DNA of 64,000 bases from Cristatella mucedo (lineage: Eukaryota; Bryozoa; Phylactolaemata; Cristatellidae), in NCBI GenBank assembly GCA_009760855.2, contig WPIO01000007.1, positions 6,790,501 to 6,854,500 on the forward strand, in the 5' to 3' direction. Shown here piece by piece: positions 10,855-23,020 of the stretch. Position 1 is the first letter of the stretch, and each line of letters starts with the position of its first letter. A program made the translations under genes and the position numbers. Under the pieces are notes generated by a model that made no database searches, was not told where the DNA came from, and saw only the letters and a list, made by a program, of their open reading frames with translations.

Positions 10855-11345
10855 TGGCAGCCCTAGCTGAACTGCTGCACCAGTTTCAGTCTCTTCGTGC
10901 CCTCAGGTCCTGTATGGAAAATAAATTAGCTGCTCCATTCCTCTGCTTAAAGACTGTTGGCAACAGAAGCTTTAGCTCTGCAGGTCCTAGACTGTAGAAA
11001 TCGCTTCCACGATTCTTACTCAACGACAACTATTCTCCTGCTGACGACTAAGGCTCATCATTTCCAGCGGTCCTGAGCTGCTACTTCCATGCCACTCACT
11101 ACCTCAACAGCTCTCCTGAATCTGCTATGCTTCCCACTTTCTCTTTGTTGCGTATACGAAGTCTGTTAGCTACCGAATCCTTACAGAAAGCCGCATAGGC
11201 TGTGAGTAGGCAATATTAAACTTTCCTGCGTAACATCCTCATAGTCTTGTGACTTTGTGGAGTTGCAGACGGAGATACATTACATTGGATACATTACGCT
11301 TATTATACATTACATTACATTATTATATATTATTATATTATACAT
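10855..11345 (+). mobile_element. LINE-C 3' end
   Basis: The C-terminal block (ELLHQFQ-like, then KTVGNRSFSSAG-like) is followed by the conserved 3' segment TTTGTGGAGTTGCAGACGG and an ATTAC-type tail. Stops interrupt the frame. Confidence 0.8.
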
Positions 11346-11905
11346 TACATGCTTAGCCTGGTGGGGGAGTAGATATTCTAGGTAGGCTGGAGCCAAAGAA
11401 TGAAGGGACTTAAAAAGTGAGTGCCAAAACCGTGAAGCCGATGCGTTGCTTGTTTGGGAGCCAGTGATGGTTGGCGAGAAGTGCTGTGATGTGAAAACTG
11501 CGACGCTCACGACAGACAAGCCTAGCTGCAGAGTTTCTTACCAGCTGTAAGCACCTGATTGCACAAACCGGTAGGCCAGCAAGCAGCGAGTGGCAAAAGT
11601 CAAGGCGGATTGTCAAAAATGCACAGTCCCAATTTAGATGTGGTATCTCTGTTTAAACAAGCTCAAATTTTAACAATGCAACGTAGCTGAAAGTAGACAG
11701 GCTTGACTGTGAAGCTGATGTGGTTGTCTAGTGAAAGGTGAGTTTAGAATGTGATACCTAGATTTCGTGCAAATTCAACAGGAAATATGCTGGCAGAGTC
11801 AATTCTGAGCGTTAGCCTTTCCAATTTCTTAACCACACATGGTTTGAACACAACTAGTAAGTTGGTTTGATGATGCTAAGTTAGATTCAGGGCACTGCAT
11901 GGTTT
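11346..11905 (-). mobile_element. LINE-A RT C-terminal fragment
   Basis: The minus strand shows NSAARLVCRERRSF..., the WLP..QRI site and SLHSLAPAYLEYLLPHQAKH, matching the LINE-A copy at 32.5-33.1 kb. Upstream RT positions to about 11,900 are recognisable but broken. The catalytic palm motifs are missing. Confidence 0.75.
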
Positions 11906-11924
11906 CGCACGGACCTAAGGACAG

Positions 11925-12510
11925 TTAGACTACATTACGAGGGTTAGTAGATATTGTTTCACAGCACGCGAGTTCTATGCTAGATGATTCGCTGCTCTGT
12001 TATGTATTAAGTGAACGAATCCTCAAGCTTTAGCTATTTCACCAAATGTTCCTAAGGGGCGATGAAAGAATGTGTTTCAACCGAGTGGTTAAATGTTTGC
12101 TAGCATATTTTCATTGCATTTTTACAAGCAAGCGTACCTTCAATAATACGAATTTCATCGGTGAGTGTAGGAGAATAACCTTGGACAACTTTGGGAGCCT
12201 CCACGTGCCCACCTAAAAGATTTCCAATGCGGAACACTTCGATCGCCACGTTCTTCATCAGACACAATCGATTCACACAGACTGGTATACTCCATCATAG
12301 GGAGAACAGTGAAATTTATTTGCAGCAGTATTTTGTCATTAAACTCTAGCCCCCTAGTCTTGGCTGAGGGGTAAGATGCTCGCGCGTCACCAATGAGATA
12401 GTTAGATTGTGTCCTGCAGCAGTGACACACTTCATCGATTGACTTACAGAAGAATGGGCTTGCACTCGTGACAACAGTGGTTATTCGCTTGAATACATTA
12501 AGTGAAATGC
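11925..12510. repeat. Diverged 0.58-kb duplicate, copy 1
   Basis: This segment aligns throughout with 17,540-18,110 in the same orientation, at a moderate level of identity. It contains the candidate exon at 12,138-12,212. No retrotransposon motif is visible, so it looks like a genomic duplication carrying an exon. Confidence 0.7.
12138..12212 (-). CDS. 75-nt phase-1 exon candidate, copy 1
   Basis: The acceptor AATCTTTTAG and donor GAAG|GTACGC bound 2 + 24 codons + 1 nucleotides. The peptide starts GHVEAPKVVQGYSP and ends TDEIRIIE. The copy at 17,768-17,842 keeps both splice sites and the length. Over the shared core, three of the four substitutions are third-position silent in this frame, and much worse in the other open frame. 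That pattern favours selection on this reading. The function is unknown. The phases match the array exons to the right. Confidence 0.45.
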
Positions 12511-12539
12511 AAAACGCACGCAGCTGCTTGCCTTTAACA

Positions 12540-12985
12540 TTTCACTGAATAGATTTCATTTAACTGGCTGAAACTCTGGGAATTAATAACTAGCCTTACA
12601 GCCATATCCATCACCTGCTGCAGTGACCTAACGGCTTTTTTCGTTAGCGCAGCCAAAACGGAATTGCACGAGTCAGGTTAAACAGAACCAGGGAACTGGT
12701 TAGATTGTTTTTAGCATGTCGCCGTGTTAGAAAGGCCCAAACCCTGGAAAAGAACGGAACACGAGAACTAGCGTGGAAGTGGTTTACTTAATGAAGCATT
12801 CAAACTGTAACAAGTTACTAAAATCTCTTAGTAGCTCTTCTCGCTTGGGGCCTTGAGCAGTAGCTCCAAGACTTCTCTTTGAGATATTATTTGAAAGGCT
12901 CTCATAACCCGGATATGTAGCCGATTGTCATTCGCCAGTTAGAGAGAGCCGAAAGCTCTGGCGAAAGCTCAATACCTGAAGGGGC
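12540..12985 (-). mobile_element. LINE-C fragment, decayed
   Basis: This parallels 4700-5260, including the non-LINE flank with the GCCGAAAGCTC motif. That shows a duplication of a LINE plus host sequence rather than a new insertion. It has no intact frame. Confidence 0.7.
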
Positions 12986-13485
12986 CTTTCGACGTGTTTC
13001 GCGTCAAAAAAACGAATGTATACCGCCATCAGATCTGAGTTTGCGCCGAAGGTGCACCTCATGGCAGGCTCCTTTAGGCGTGTCTAGGCGGATTTGCTAA
13101 GGATTCAGCCATTTTAAGAAGGGAATTTTCACCGATGGACATCGATCGTGGCCATGCACGCCGAAGGTGCGGCCACGTATAGCAGCTGGTTCGTCACTTC
13201 CGATTCGTCTTTTACGTGGCCTAAAATCCCAGCTATCACCCCAGCCTAAAGAGCCGAGTGTAAGCAAGATCCAGAGTAATGCGATCTGATGCGGCTCATT
13301 ATTAGCATCATTCTTGCCTACTGCTAAATTTATACAGACCGGCGATTATTTTGGACATTAACTCGCAATAAACCACCCCTTCTCCAGAAACATACGACGG
13401 CGCCGGCGTAGCGTTCACAGCAAGGGTTTAAGCAGGCTCGCCCATCTCCTTCAGCCCCAAAAATTCACCCACAGGGAGCTTCCGT
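12986..13485. other. No gene recognised
   Basis: Half a kilobase with several CGAAGGTGC and GGCGTGTCTAGG-like blocks. No exon, RNA gene or known transposon could be supported. Confidence 0.35.
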
Positions 13486-13486
13486 G

Positions 13487-13518
<32 letters not shown>
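13486..13518 (+). repeat. CT microsatellite
   Basis: About 16 CT units. Confidence 0.95.
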
Positions 13519-13808
13519 ACGCTCTTTGTGGCGTCTCAGTTTGTGCGATGCCAAGTCTGCTTGCGACGGCGGAAGGGTGATTGCTAGCTAAGGGCACTGT
13601 CCCGATTGAGTGAGTCAAAACATTAACGCTCGCGCTCGGGATTTTTAGCGTCGAGACTTGACACGAAAGATAGATGACAGCCAACCGATAGATCAACTTG
13701 TTCCGCACAAGACTGGTTTATTGGCTTCCTAGTTCTTTCACCGAAAATCTTCTCCGTCCATCCAGGGATACGCCATGGGAGTTTCACCGGCCGTTCCGAT
13801 TGGTTCTC

Positions 13809-14559
<751 letters not shown>

Positions 14560-15470
14560 GTACTGGATGTGAGCCTGCCATATGTAAGCCTGCCAACTTA
14601 CAGCTCTGAAACATTCCGGGCTGCTTTTATAATGCTACCACAACTGAGCTGGTCTCTGCATTTTTGAAATCATTTTCAGACTTATTTAACTCACTACTTA
14701 TAGGTTTCGCTGCTTGTTCTATGAAAAATTTACAGCATTTATGGGCTTATGCGTGCTTACACTGTTGCATGCTGCCACTAAGTATGCCATAACCACACTT
14801 GCATGCTGACCCTGTGCATGTCACCCCTAACCATATTTTTCATGTTGCTTATCAAGCATGATACCACTCACCATGCGATCGTGTTTCCTTTGCAGCAAAT
14901 TTAAAGCGTATAGAAAGAGATTAAGTTCTCTGAGGGCGCTTTATCGAGTGTGTTATTATTATTATTAGAAAGAAATCGAGCTCTCTGAGGGCACTTTATC
15001 AAGTGCATCATTATTATTACAGTTGGTATAACAGTCTCCAGCAGCGTCTGTCTGTCGTGATTGTTGATGTTGCCACGCTGCACTACCTCTCACTGATATT
15101 AACCGGCTCCCCCATAATGATAAACCTCTCGGCTTCAAAAAGGTAACCCGTTCACATATATGTTCATTCCTTAATGATCTGGCTCGGCCTAGCTTCCCAT
15201 CCCCTCTGTTCTGAGTCAAGGCTTCTCTTTCAGACTATGACAGCAGTTCCTTTGCTCCTAAAGTGTGTGCTGACTACCAACTGATGTGATGACACCCCCA
15301 ACTTCAAAAAATGTAAAGGAATTTAAGATCCATCTGTTCCAACCACATTTCGCTCCGTCATTGTGATTTGTTCGTTGCTTGTTTATGCATACTGAAACTA
15401 ATCGATTAACAAGTTTCCTTTCCAGCCTACATAAAGTGCCTAGAAAAGATTTATTTTTCACGTGGAACTA
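14560..15470 (+). mobile_element. LINE-B relic with nested LINE-A tails
   Basis: LINE-B-related sequence at 14,560-14,740 resumes at 15,020-15,470 (GTATAACAGTCTCCAGCAGCG matches the 9.9-kb relic). Between them are a LINE-A 3' end (14,740-14,965) with an ATT tail and a second, shorter LINE-A tail (14,966-15,020). The younger family inserted into the older one, then again beside itself. Confidence 0.7.
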
Positions 15471-15519
15471 AAATTTTGTTTATAAATAGCATTCTTAGGA
15501 TGTCAAGTAGATTCAGGCA

Positions 15520-17535
15520 CTGCGTTTTTTCGTACGAATCTAAAAAACCAGGGCTTCTTTTTTCACTCGAAAACTGAATTCCTACAAGTCGGACCCAAAA
15601 CAGATTTATAAGACGGTAAAACATTTACTGGCTAATGCTGAGAGGTCCGACTTCCCAGATATTAACGGCTCAGCCGAACAGTTTTCAGCCATCTTTGCTG
15701 GAAAAATTGTGCATATTCGTTCCACCGTAAAGCCCCCCCCCCGAGTAAAGCAATTTCGGAATCGCAACCTGCGACCCTTCTTAAAATATTTTTTGAGGTT
15801 TCTGCATGCGATGTGTCTACCTTAATAAGGTCTAGTAGAAAGACCTCGTCTCCTGAAGAAAGAATAACATCATCTCTGTGGTATTCAGTGGCAGACCAAC
15901 TTCGCCCTAACATAACGGAAATTTTGTACGCATCTTTGGAAAAAAGAGGTGGTACCCAAGTCCTTAAAATAGGCAGTCGTTAGAAAGATAATTAAAGTGC
16001 CTGGATTAGATACTAAGGTCCTTGCAAACGATCGCTCAGTTTCACTTCTTCCTTTTTTGTCAAATATTCTTGAAAAATTGTCGCTAAGCAGCTGGTTGCA
16101 CACGTTGAGAAGAATGAAATGTAAGAAGCATTTCAATCAGCGTTCAAGATGCAGCACTCCACTGAAACTGCTCTCCTCCGTGTTAACGATGACATTCTAT
16201 GTGGCAACGATGACGGGAATGTCACTGCCCTAGCTCTGCCAGATCTATCAGCTGCCTTCGACACCATTGATCACGATTTTCTACTTAAACGATTGAGAAA
16301 AATGATCGGTCTGGCAGACGAGGCACTGGCGTTGTTCAAATCGTACTTGTGTGATTGTGTTCAATTCGTCTCGTGTGGGGGTCTGGTCTCCCCCACGAGA
16401 CCGCTCGCATGTAGAGTCCCTCAAGGGTCCGTCTTCGGTCCGTTGCTGTTCTCCATTTTACTCAACCTCTCGAAAAAGTGATTAAGGCCCATGGGAAAGG
16501 ATATCACTTTTATGCTGACGATAATCAGCCATATTTGTCATTCAAACCGTCAGAATCTGCTGCAGTAGCTGAGAAACTGAATGCTTGCCTTGCCGACATT
16601 CGATCCTGGACGTCGGAAAACCTCTAAACTAAATGACGATAAAATCGAACTGCTGCTCTAAGGAAAACTTAAGCGTGTGGCTGGATTAAGAGGCTTTGCT
16701 CTTCTAATTGTTGATGCTGTAGTGCGACCATCATCCTAGCGCTCAAAATTTAGGTGTGGTTTTCGACAGCTGCCTCAATTTTGAAAGCTTCATTCAGGAG
16801 ACTGCTTCTACAGCTAGTCATCACGTCCGATCCTTATCTAAGATTAGGAGCTGTCTTCCACAGTGGCTTGCAAACAACTTAACTAGCTCCTTAGTTCTGT
16901 CTTGGCTTGATCTACGTAATTCCCTCTTGGCTGGGATACCAAAGAATGCAATTAGGCCACTGCAGCTGGCTATGAATATAGCTGCAAGGCTAGTCTTCAA
17001 CTCCCAGAGGTTTGACCACGTGTCTCCCTTGCTGAAAGAGCTAGGATGGCTGCCGGTTGATCAACGGATACAGAGCCAAGTTCTTACGCTGACCCATAAG
17101 GCCCGCCACGACTTGGCTCCTCTATACCTAGCTGAACTGCTGCACCAGATTCAGCCTTTTCGCACCCCCAGGTCCTGTACGAACAACAAATTAGCTGTTC
17201 CATTCTTCCGCTTAAAGACCGTTGCTGACAGAAGCTTTAGATCTGCAGGTCCTAGACTGTGGAGCTCGCTTCCACGAGTCTTACGCAACGACGACTACTC
17301 TCCTGCTGCCGTCTATGGCTCATCCTTTTCAGCGGTCCTGAGCAGTTACTTCCATGCCACTCACTACCTCAACAGCTCTCCTGACTCTGCTATGCTTCAC
17401 ACTTTCTCTTTGTTGAGTGAGATAAAGTCTGTTGGCTACCGAATGCGTACCGAAAGCAGCTTAGGCTGTGAGTGTGCTATGCAAAACTCTCCGGCGTAAA
17501 ACCCACATAATCTTTCTGGAGTTACAAAAGGAGAT
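15520..17535 (+). pseudogene. LINE-C, longest plus-strand copy, RT pseudogene
   Basis: The RT is traceable for about 2 kb through several frames. At 16.15-16.45 kb it reads [24 protein letters not shown] (palm motif A with its Asp) and VPQGSVFGPLLF (motif B). At 16,500-16,545 HFYADDNQ keeps the paired catalytic Asp residues. At 16,756-17,499 there is a 247-codon open C-terminal block ending with a RMRTESSLGCECA-type terminus. Several stops and frameshifts before 16.75 kb make it inactive. No endonuclease domain is present. Confidence 0.9.
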
Positions 17536-17539
17536 ACAA

Positions 17540-18110
17540 GGATAGTTAGACTACACAGCTAGGTTAAGTAGATATTATTTCACAGCGTATGGGTTCCGTG
17601 CTAGATAATCCACTGCTCAGGCATGTATTAAGTGAACTAGTCCTCAAGGTTTAAATCCTTTACCGTATGTTCCTTAGGGCCATGATATGTAATGGCAGAG
17701 TATATTTTAACCGAGCAGGCAAATATTTGCTTGCATAATTTGTTTGAAATTTTACAGGCAATCACACCTTCAATAATGCGAATTTCATCGGTGCGTGTTG
17801 GAGAATAACCTTGTACAACTTTGGGAGCGTGTGTGAGTCCACCTAAAATATTTCAAATGCTGTTAAGGGCATTGCGATCGCCACGTTATTCATTGATGCA
17901 ATCGATTCACACAGCCTGGCATACTTCAGCATTGGCCGAACAACGACATTTATTCGCAGCAGTATTTTTTCATTAAACTCTAGCCCCTTAGTCTTAGCTG
18001 AGGGGTACGATGCTCGCACGTCACCAATCAGATAGTGACATCGTGTTTTGCAGCTGTAACGCTTCATCAATTGAATTGCAAAATGATGGGTTTGCTCTCC
18101 TGACAGCAGT
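17540..18110. repeat. Diverged 0.58-kb duplicate, copy 2
   Basis: Counterpart of 11,925-12,510. It lies directly after the LINE-C copy, as copy 1 lies near a LINE-C fragment, so the original duplication probably included part of the LINE. Confidence 0.7.
17768..17842 (-). CDS. 75-nt phase-1 exon candidate, copy 2
   Basis: The acceptor ATATTTTAG and donor GAAG|GTGTGA are kept. The peptide starts GLTHAPKVVQGYSP and ends RTDEIRIIE. The first four residues differ from copy 1 and the rest is almost unchanged. The donor is weaker than in copy 1. It could be a living exon or a recently retired one. Confidence 0.42.
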
Positions 18111-18534
18111 GGCTAGTTGCTTGAAGCAATTATGTGAAATAAAAAAATGTAGTTTTATTTTTATTCACCCACTACTGGATTGCAGCCGGTGAGATGATCA
18201 ACAATAATGATACTCAAAACACAGGTTTTATATCAGTGAATGCGAAAGCAACAAAGCAGGACACTGATGTGTTTTATGCACTGATGTGTTTCATGCACTG
18301 ATGTGTTTCAAGCACTGATGTGCATCAGTACTTTAGGACATCGACAGCCTCTCTGTTACTATAGAAATGAACTATGAACGCATCTCAAATAATCCTTAAT
18401 TTGCCTTTTTTAAGCCACACTCTTGTAGCGGTGCCGGATGATAGCACACCGAGTTCAGAGTACGACTGGAAGTGCTAGGAACACATCTCCTTCATATGGT
18501 CGTAGTGTGCCACACAAGTTTGTTCATATAATCG
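18111..18534. other. Unannotated stretch with a short minisatellite
   Basis: Nothing coding is seen. At 18,255-18,322 a 16-bp unit (GCACTGATGTGTTTCA and variants) is repeated about four times. Confidence 0.5.
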
Positions 18535-18685
18535 ATGTGTGAAATTATTCATGTTTACGAAAGAAATGAAACGACGTACCAATTTCAGGCTCCTAAATTT
18601 CAGCCACCTAAAGACTCTCCTCACATCGATGTGACGAGCTTTCGAAAGAACTTAGGTAGAAGAATTTCGCGGAGCTTCATCTGCT

Positions 18686-18897
18686 TCTATGCTACTCACT
18701 ACCTCGACTGCTCTACTGACTCTGCTATGATTCCCACTTTCTCTTTGTTGCGTGAGACGATGTCTGTTGGCTACCGAATGCGTACCGAAAGCCGCTTAGG
18801 CTGCGAGTGCGCTATACAAAACTCTCGTGCGTAAGACCCACATGGTCTTTATGACTTTGTGGAGTTACAGACGGAGATGCATTACATTACATACATT
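18686..18897 (+). mobile_element. LINE-C 3' end inserted in an array intron
   Basis: The C-terminal end and 3' segment of LINE-C with a CATTAC tail interrupt a module that is continuous at about 25,592 and 48,952 (CTTCATCTG... joined to ...ACATTTGGGAATGGG). Those copies act as empty sites, so this insertion came after the module was duplicated. Confidence 0.75.
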
Positions 18898-19018
18898 ACA
18901 AACATTTAGGAGTGGGCCAATAGAAAAGCTGCACTGCCCACGCTACCGGTTCGGTTCTTGAGAGACCAAGATTCCCAAGAACCACGATGCATGTGTCAAA
19001 ACTTCTAACACATTTCAG

Positions 19019-19041
19019 CATGCAATCCATGCAACCATGCA
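19019..19041 (-). promoter_or_regulatory. Cluster of three TGCATG motifs downstream of an exon
   Basis: On the minus strand TGCATG occurs three times within 23 nt, about 140 nt into the intron after the 19,180-19,656 exon. A 57-bp block around it is identical at 25.7 kb although the surrounding intron differs clearly. UGCAUG is the known binding site of Rbfox-type splicing factors, and downstream sites usually promote exon inclusion. A regulatory role here is inference. Confidence 0.4.
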
Positions 19042-19179
19042 AGTGAACCGAGCCGGTACTGGGAGTATTTTGACTTGGCATTCTGACTAAAATGTCAGAA
19101 TTTCCGCTGCATAAGCCGCATCTAAACTTCTCAATGAAGCAATATTAAACGACAAAAGGGTAAACGAAGTAGAGCGTAC

Positions 19180-19656
19180 CGTGTAACGTCATGTGAGGCT
19201 GATAAGCCGACGATGACGGCTGGCTCGCCGCCGTTGGCAACGGAGGCTTGGCCGGCTGCTCGACGTCGGCCGCCGGCGGCGGCTGGGCTGCCTGAGCGGC
19301 AGCCTCGTGCGCCACCGCGGCCGCCGCCGCCTGAGTGCCGCTCGCCGTCTGCTCGGAGCCGCCACGGCCGCCGCCGGACGGCGGCGTCCGAGCTGGGGTC
19401 GGTCTTGGTTTCGGTGCGTGGAGCCACGTAGGAGCGAACCGCATCGTCTCCGACAAATCGCTTTCGGCTACTTTTCGACCCTTTTGTGTAACGGCAGCGG
19501 GCTTCGTTCCTTCGGCGGCGCCAGCGACGGCAGGCGCTGGCGCACTAGACTTCTCCGACGCTGCTTGCGACGCGTCCGATCTTGAGTGCTCCGAAGCTGA
19601 GGCAGCGGCTGCACCGGCCTGGCCGGTCGGTGGAGGGGCGTGGTCGTCAGGTTTTG
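19180..19656 (-). CDS. 477-nt phase-1 exon, Ala/Pro-rich (older paralogue)
   Basis: The acceptor TTTCTTTCTTCTAG and donor CACG|GTACGC bound 2 + 158 codons + 1 nucleotides. It opens KPDDHAPPPTGQ, has an Ala/Ser-rich first half, then SETMRFAPTWLHAPKP, a Gly/Ser segment, EQTASGTQAAAAA and an end YQPHMTLH. It aligns along its length with the exons at 30.9-31.3 and 54.0-54.4 kb (KP-DH start, W-PKP centre, EQEASGTQ block), but is clearly more diverged. Its last bases and intron start match the long exons at 25.9 and 49.2 kb, so it looks like a recombinant. The product is disordered and cysteine-free. Function unknown. Confidence 0.6.
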
Positions 19657-21124
19657 CTAGAAGAAAGAAAGATCGTCGCTGGAGTCTGCATGCATTGCTC
19701 GCTGTACGGAGGGCAGATCACGTGAGCGAGAAAGAGATTTTATGCAACGTAAACTGCTCGTGGTCCGGCTGCATGGTTCGACTAATCAGAGACAGCGAAA
19801 TGTGGCCCAAATCGCTCTACGCTTTCTGCCCGTTTGTCGGCGTCTACGGACGATATCTCTCGGTTTCTTCTCGTCCGTTGAAGCCGTCGAATTGACGGCC
19901 GGTGGGCGCGCTGCGTCCACGAATCTTACGGGTTCACGAGTTTCGACGTTCCTTCGTCCAGCTAAATGGTCATACCTGCACACGATCGCATAATCCTCTT
20001 GTTGGACTTACGACGGATTCCAGCTACGCTCGCGTGCGGCAGATATGGAAAGTCGTCCAACACCGCTACACCGCCCCCTCGACGTCCGAGGCCCCGCCCA
20101 CTCTCTGCCACGCCGAGGCCTCCCCGATTGTAAATATGCAGGGACACGCAGACGAATAGTTTGTGGTGTTCTCTCACACACCCTCCCGCCATCTTCGTAG
20201 GAAAAAGAACGAGTAACGTGAGTCAGACGCCTCATTTATTTAGAGGCGGATAGTAAGAAGAGTGACAAATGTAAATTTGAAAGCACCGAGATCCACATTT
20301 CGGTGATTAGTAGATTAGCACCGGCATTGAATGCTTCGTTTTAAATTCTCATTGACCAAGATTAAAACAATTTTCTGACAAAAATTGTTGTGCCAGAACT
20401 ATGGCAATTCTGCGGTCGGCTTTAGACGAAGGATCGAGCTAACTTTCGAGGCTGGGGGAGAATTCAAGGATCGCCTCTATAATTTGTCCTAAGCCTGATG
20501 GGTTTTCTTGAAACAGACCGACCCTGCAAGCTGCAAGAACCTGTAGACGGTTGGCCAATCGGCAGGCCTCTTCAGTCTAAGCATACCTATATGGAGTAGC
20601 CGACACACCGGAAACGAACTCGGAAGTTTGGTGCAGCAGACGCGACCACAAATGTGACATGGCAACCGAGAAAAAAGTATTCGAAGAAATAGCCCTAATT
20701 ACCCTGCGACCATTAGATGGGTTGATTCAATTGAAATCTTCGTTTCGTTTCAATCGCAGTGTGGTTCGAGGGGGAGGATGCTTCGGCTCTGGCACAGACG
20801 CTGCTTTGGCAGACGCAGGCGCTCTGCCATTGGCTGTGCCCTATACATTTGCACGACGATTTCCTCATGGTGGCCATCGGGTGCTACTGCTAGCGCAGGA
20901 TGTGGCGGCGCCACTGGAGGCGAAGCTTGCCTCTCTTTTTCGTTTGCATGCACACATTTGTCGCAATGCTGCAATGTTGCTGGCGAGGGAAGCAGTGTGA
21001 CGCAGTCACTGCTTGAAGCGCTCGGCTTTCAGCCACGGCAGTCGGGACTCGTCATCGCTGAATCGCGTCACAGAGTGCGGCTGCACCGATTGACCCAGCC
21101 CTGTGCCGATTGATTGATCGCCGA
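19657..21124. other. Non-coding module P, copy 1 (left half)
   Basis: Counterparts lie at 31.3-33.5, 42.0-43.4 and 54.4-55.3 kb. Open frames on both strands (for example 20,659-21,000) are not conserved between copies. A donor-like CAG|GTATGA at about 19,975 (minus) is kept at 42.1 kb but has no convincing partner. I see no firm exon. Confidence 0.45.
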
Positions 21125-21485
21125 GCGATATGCTCTCAAAGCCTGGAACTCCATTCCGACTTGCGTCACAACATCTCCTGACTTGACCACATTTAAAAAT
21201 AACTTAAAAACACACCAATTTAGGACAGCATTTACTGGGTCCCCGTGATTCGTTCTTCATGTGCTTATGCGTGCTGACACTGTGCATGCTGCCATTAACT
21301 ACCACATTTGCATGCTGACCCTGTGCATGTCACCCCTAACCATGTTATTCATGTTGTTTATCAAGCATAATATTTCTCACGATTCAATTGCATTTCCATT
21401 TGCAGCAAATGTAAAGCGCCTAGAAAGAGATTGAGTTCTCTGAGGGCGCTTTATCAAGTGCATTATTATTATGATTATTATAATT
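21125..21485 (+). mobile_element. LINE-A 3' portion
   Basis: SYAPK-type remnant (CTCAAAGCCTGGAACTCC), 3' UTR and tail with an ATT repeat. It splits module P. Confidence 0.85.
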
Positions 21486-23020
21486 CGAATGATGACGAAA
21501 CCGAGCTATCAGCTATGAGAATAATCGTCACTTCGCTCGACCGGTATTTCTTTTGCAGAATCCATGGAGAATCTGGTGGTCCTGTTTCAATACAACCTTT
21601 CTCTAGATGACCACGTACACTATACAGTCAAATTTACCTAGTTTCAGTTTTTATCATAGCAAAAATGTACAGATGCTTAGACACGAACGTGATGTTAGTC
21701 CATGCATCTTAGGCATTCGTCCAAGCTTCTGTACCGTCTTCTTGCAGGTCTTTTGGCGTTTGAAATAACAATCTAACAGATGGTACGCAGCTCGGAAGCT
21801 TAGATTTTATTTTGCTGCGTAGATCATTGTAGCGGCAACATTGCAGGCATTCTCACTGACCAAGGGTTCGTAAGCCATCGGACTGCGGGGGGGGGGTAAT
21901 AGGAGGAACATATGTCTACCAACAGTTTTTTCGATACTTTCAAAAAGATGCGCGTGTTGGAAATCTGAAGGTTTGATACTTCACGTATTTCCGTTATGAG
22001 ACATTTTTTTTATAACGAAAGTAGTCTTTCGCGACATATCAAAATTCAGCTTCGGCTGAATATCGGGCCTACGTAAGTAACAGTGTGTCTCCGGCAAATT
22101 TCGTAAATAGTAACTCTAAACTTCTAAAGAGATGTTAAACCATTTCTCAAAGCCATACAATCAGCGTCGAACGTTGTAAATACCAAAGTGCCGCCAAAAT
22201 AAACCCTTATTAGACGGTAATAGTATAATACAGATGCAGCAGTCCTAACCCTCACTGGCCCGCACTCACTGGAGAGACGAACGGCTATTCCATACGGTCG
22301 CTCGTTTGCTTACTTTCTAGGCGTTGATTTCCATGCATAGGGTTCACCTGGTTGAATTCTTCGCGGTTCTGCCGTCTTGCAGAACTTGACCGCTGTCAGT
22401 TCAGCCTCCATGCTGTGCATCTTCCTAGCGTTACATAAGGTCTTAACCAAGTGGTAAGGCGCTCTCACGTCACGACCCTGATCGTGGTATTTGTTGCTTG
22501 CAACACCAAGTCGTTTATTACTCGTTGTGAGCGGCCGCCAACTCTCTTTTGGCCGGTAAACAAACAAAGCGAGGGGAACCAGATGACCTTCACTTGACTT
22601 TTACTTGCTCGTTAGTTAGTTATAGGCGTGTGGTTCGGCATACAGAACGCTGGCCCAGAGAACAACGCCAACGGTTTATGGCACGGAGGAGCAAGACGCA
22701 CGACTGCCTTCGCCCCTTCTCACACTAGAGTCTCTCCCCTTCACTCCTCTGGTTGACCCCGATGATTCATCGAGGACCACAACTGTGCAGCGGCCGACCC
22801 TGATGGTGAATTCACCATCTGGCCACCAGCGGTTACCGGCCGGTGTCCATGCCACATCGCAGGCTCATTAGAGGAACCGGCATACACTCAAACTACAAGG
22901 CGAATAGTTAGTTATAGGCGAACCGAAACTCTGAATCTTGAAAAGCCCCATTCTCCAGTTTGGTTCTGCTTGCATTATTCCGGTGAGGTCAGCCTGTTAT
23001 ATACGCAGTTGAACTATTCC
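21486..23020. other. Module P, copy 1 (right half), with a shared open frame
   Basis: The stretch is repeated at 33.6-34.95 and 43.7-44.95 kb. A minus-strand frame of 85 codons (22,310-22,567) recurs almost unchanged at 34,645-34,902, but the third copy carries a deletion near 44,700 that breaks it. Recent copying explains the conservation, so I do not call a gene. A GGGGGG-rich spot is at about 21,888. Confidence 0.45.

Noticed and set aside
22310..22567. 85-codon minus-strand frame shared with 34,645-34,902
   Set aside because: The third copy near 44.7 kb is frameshifted, and splice sites do not agree in phase with any neighbour.
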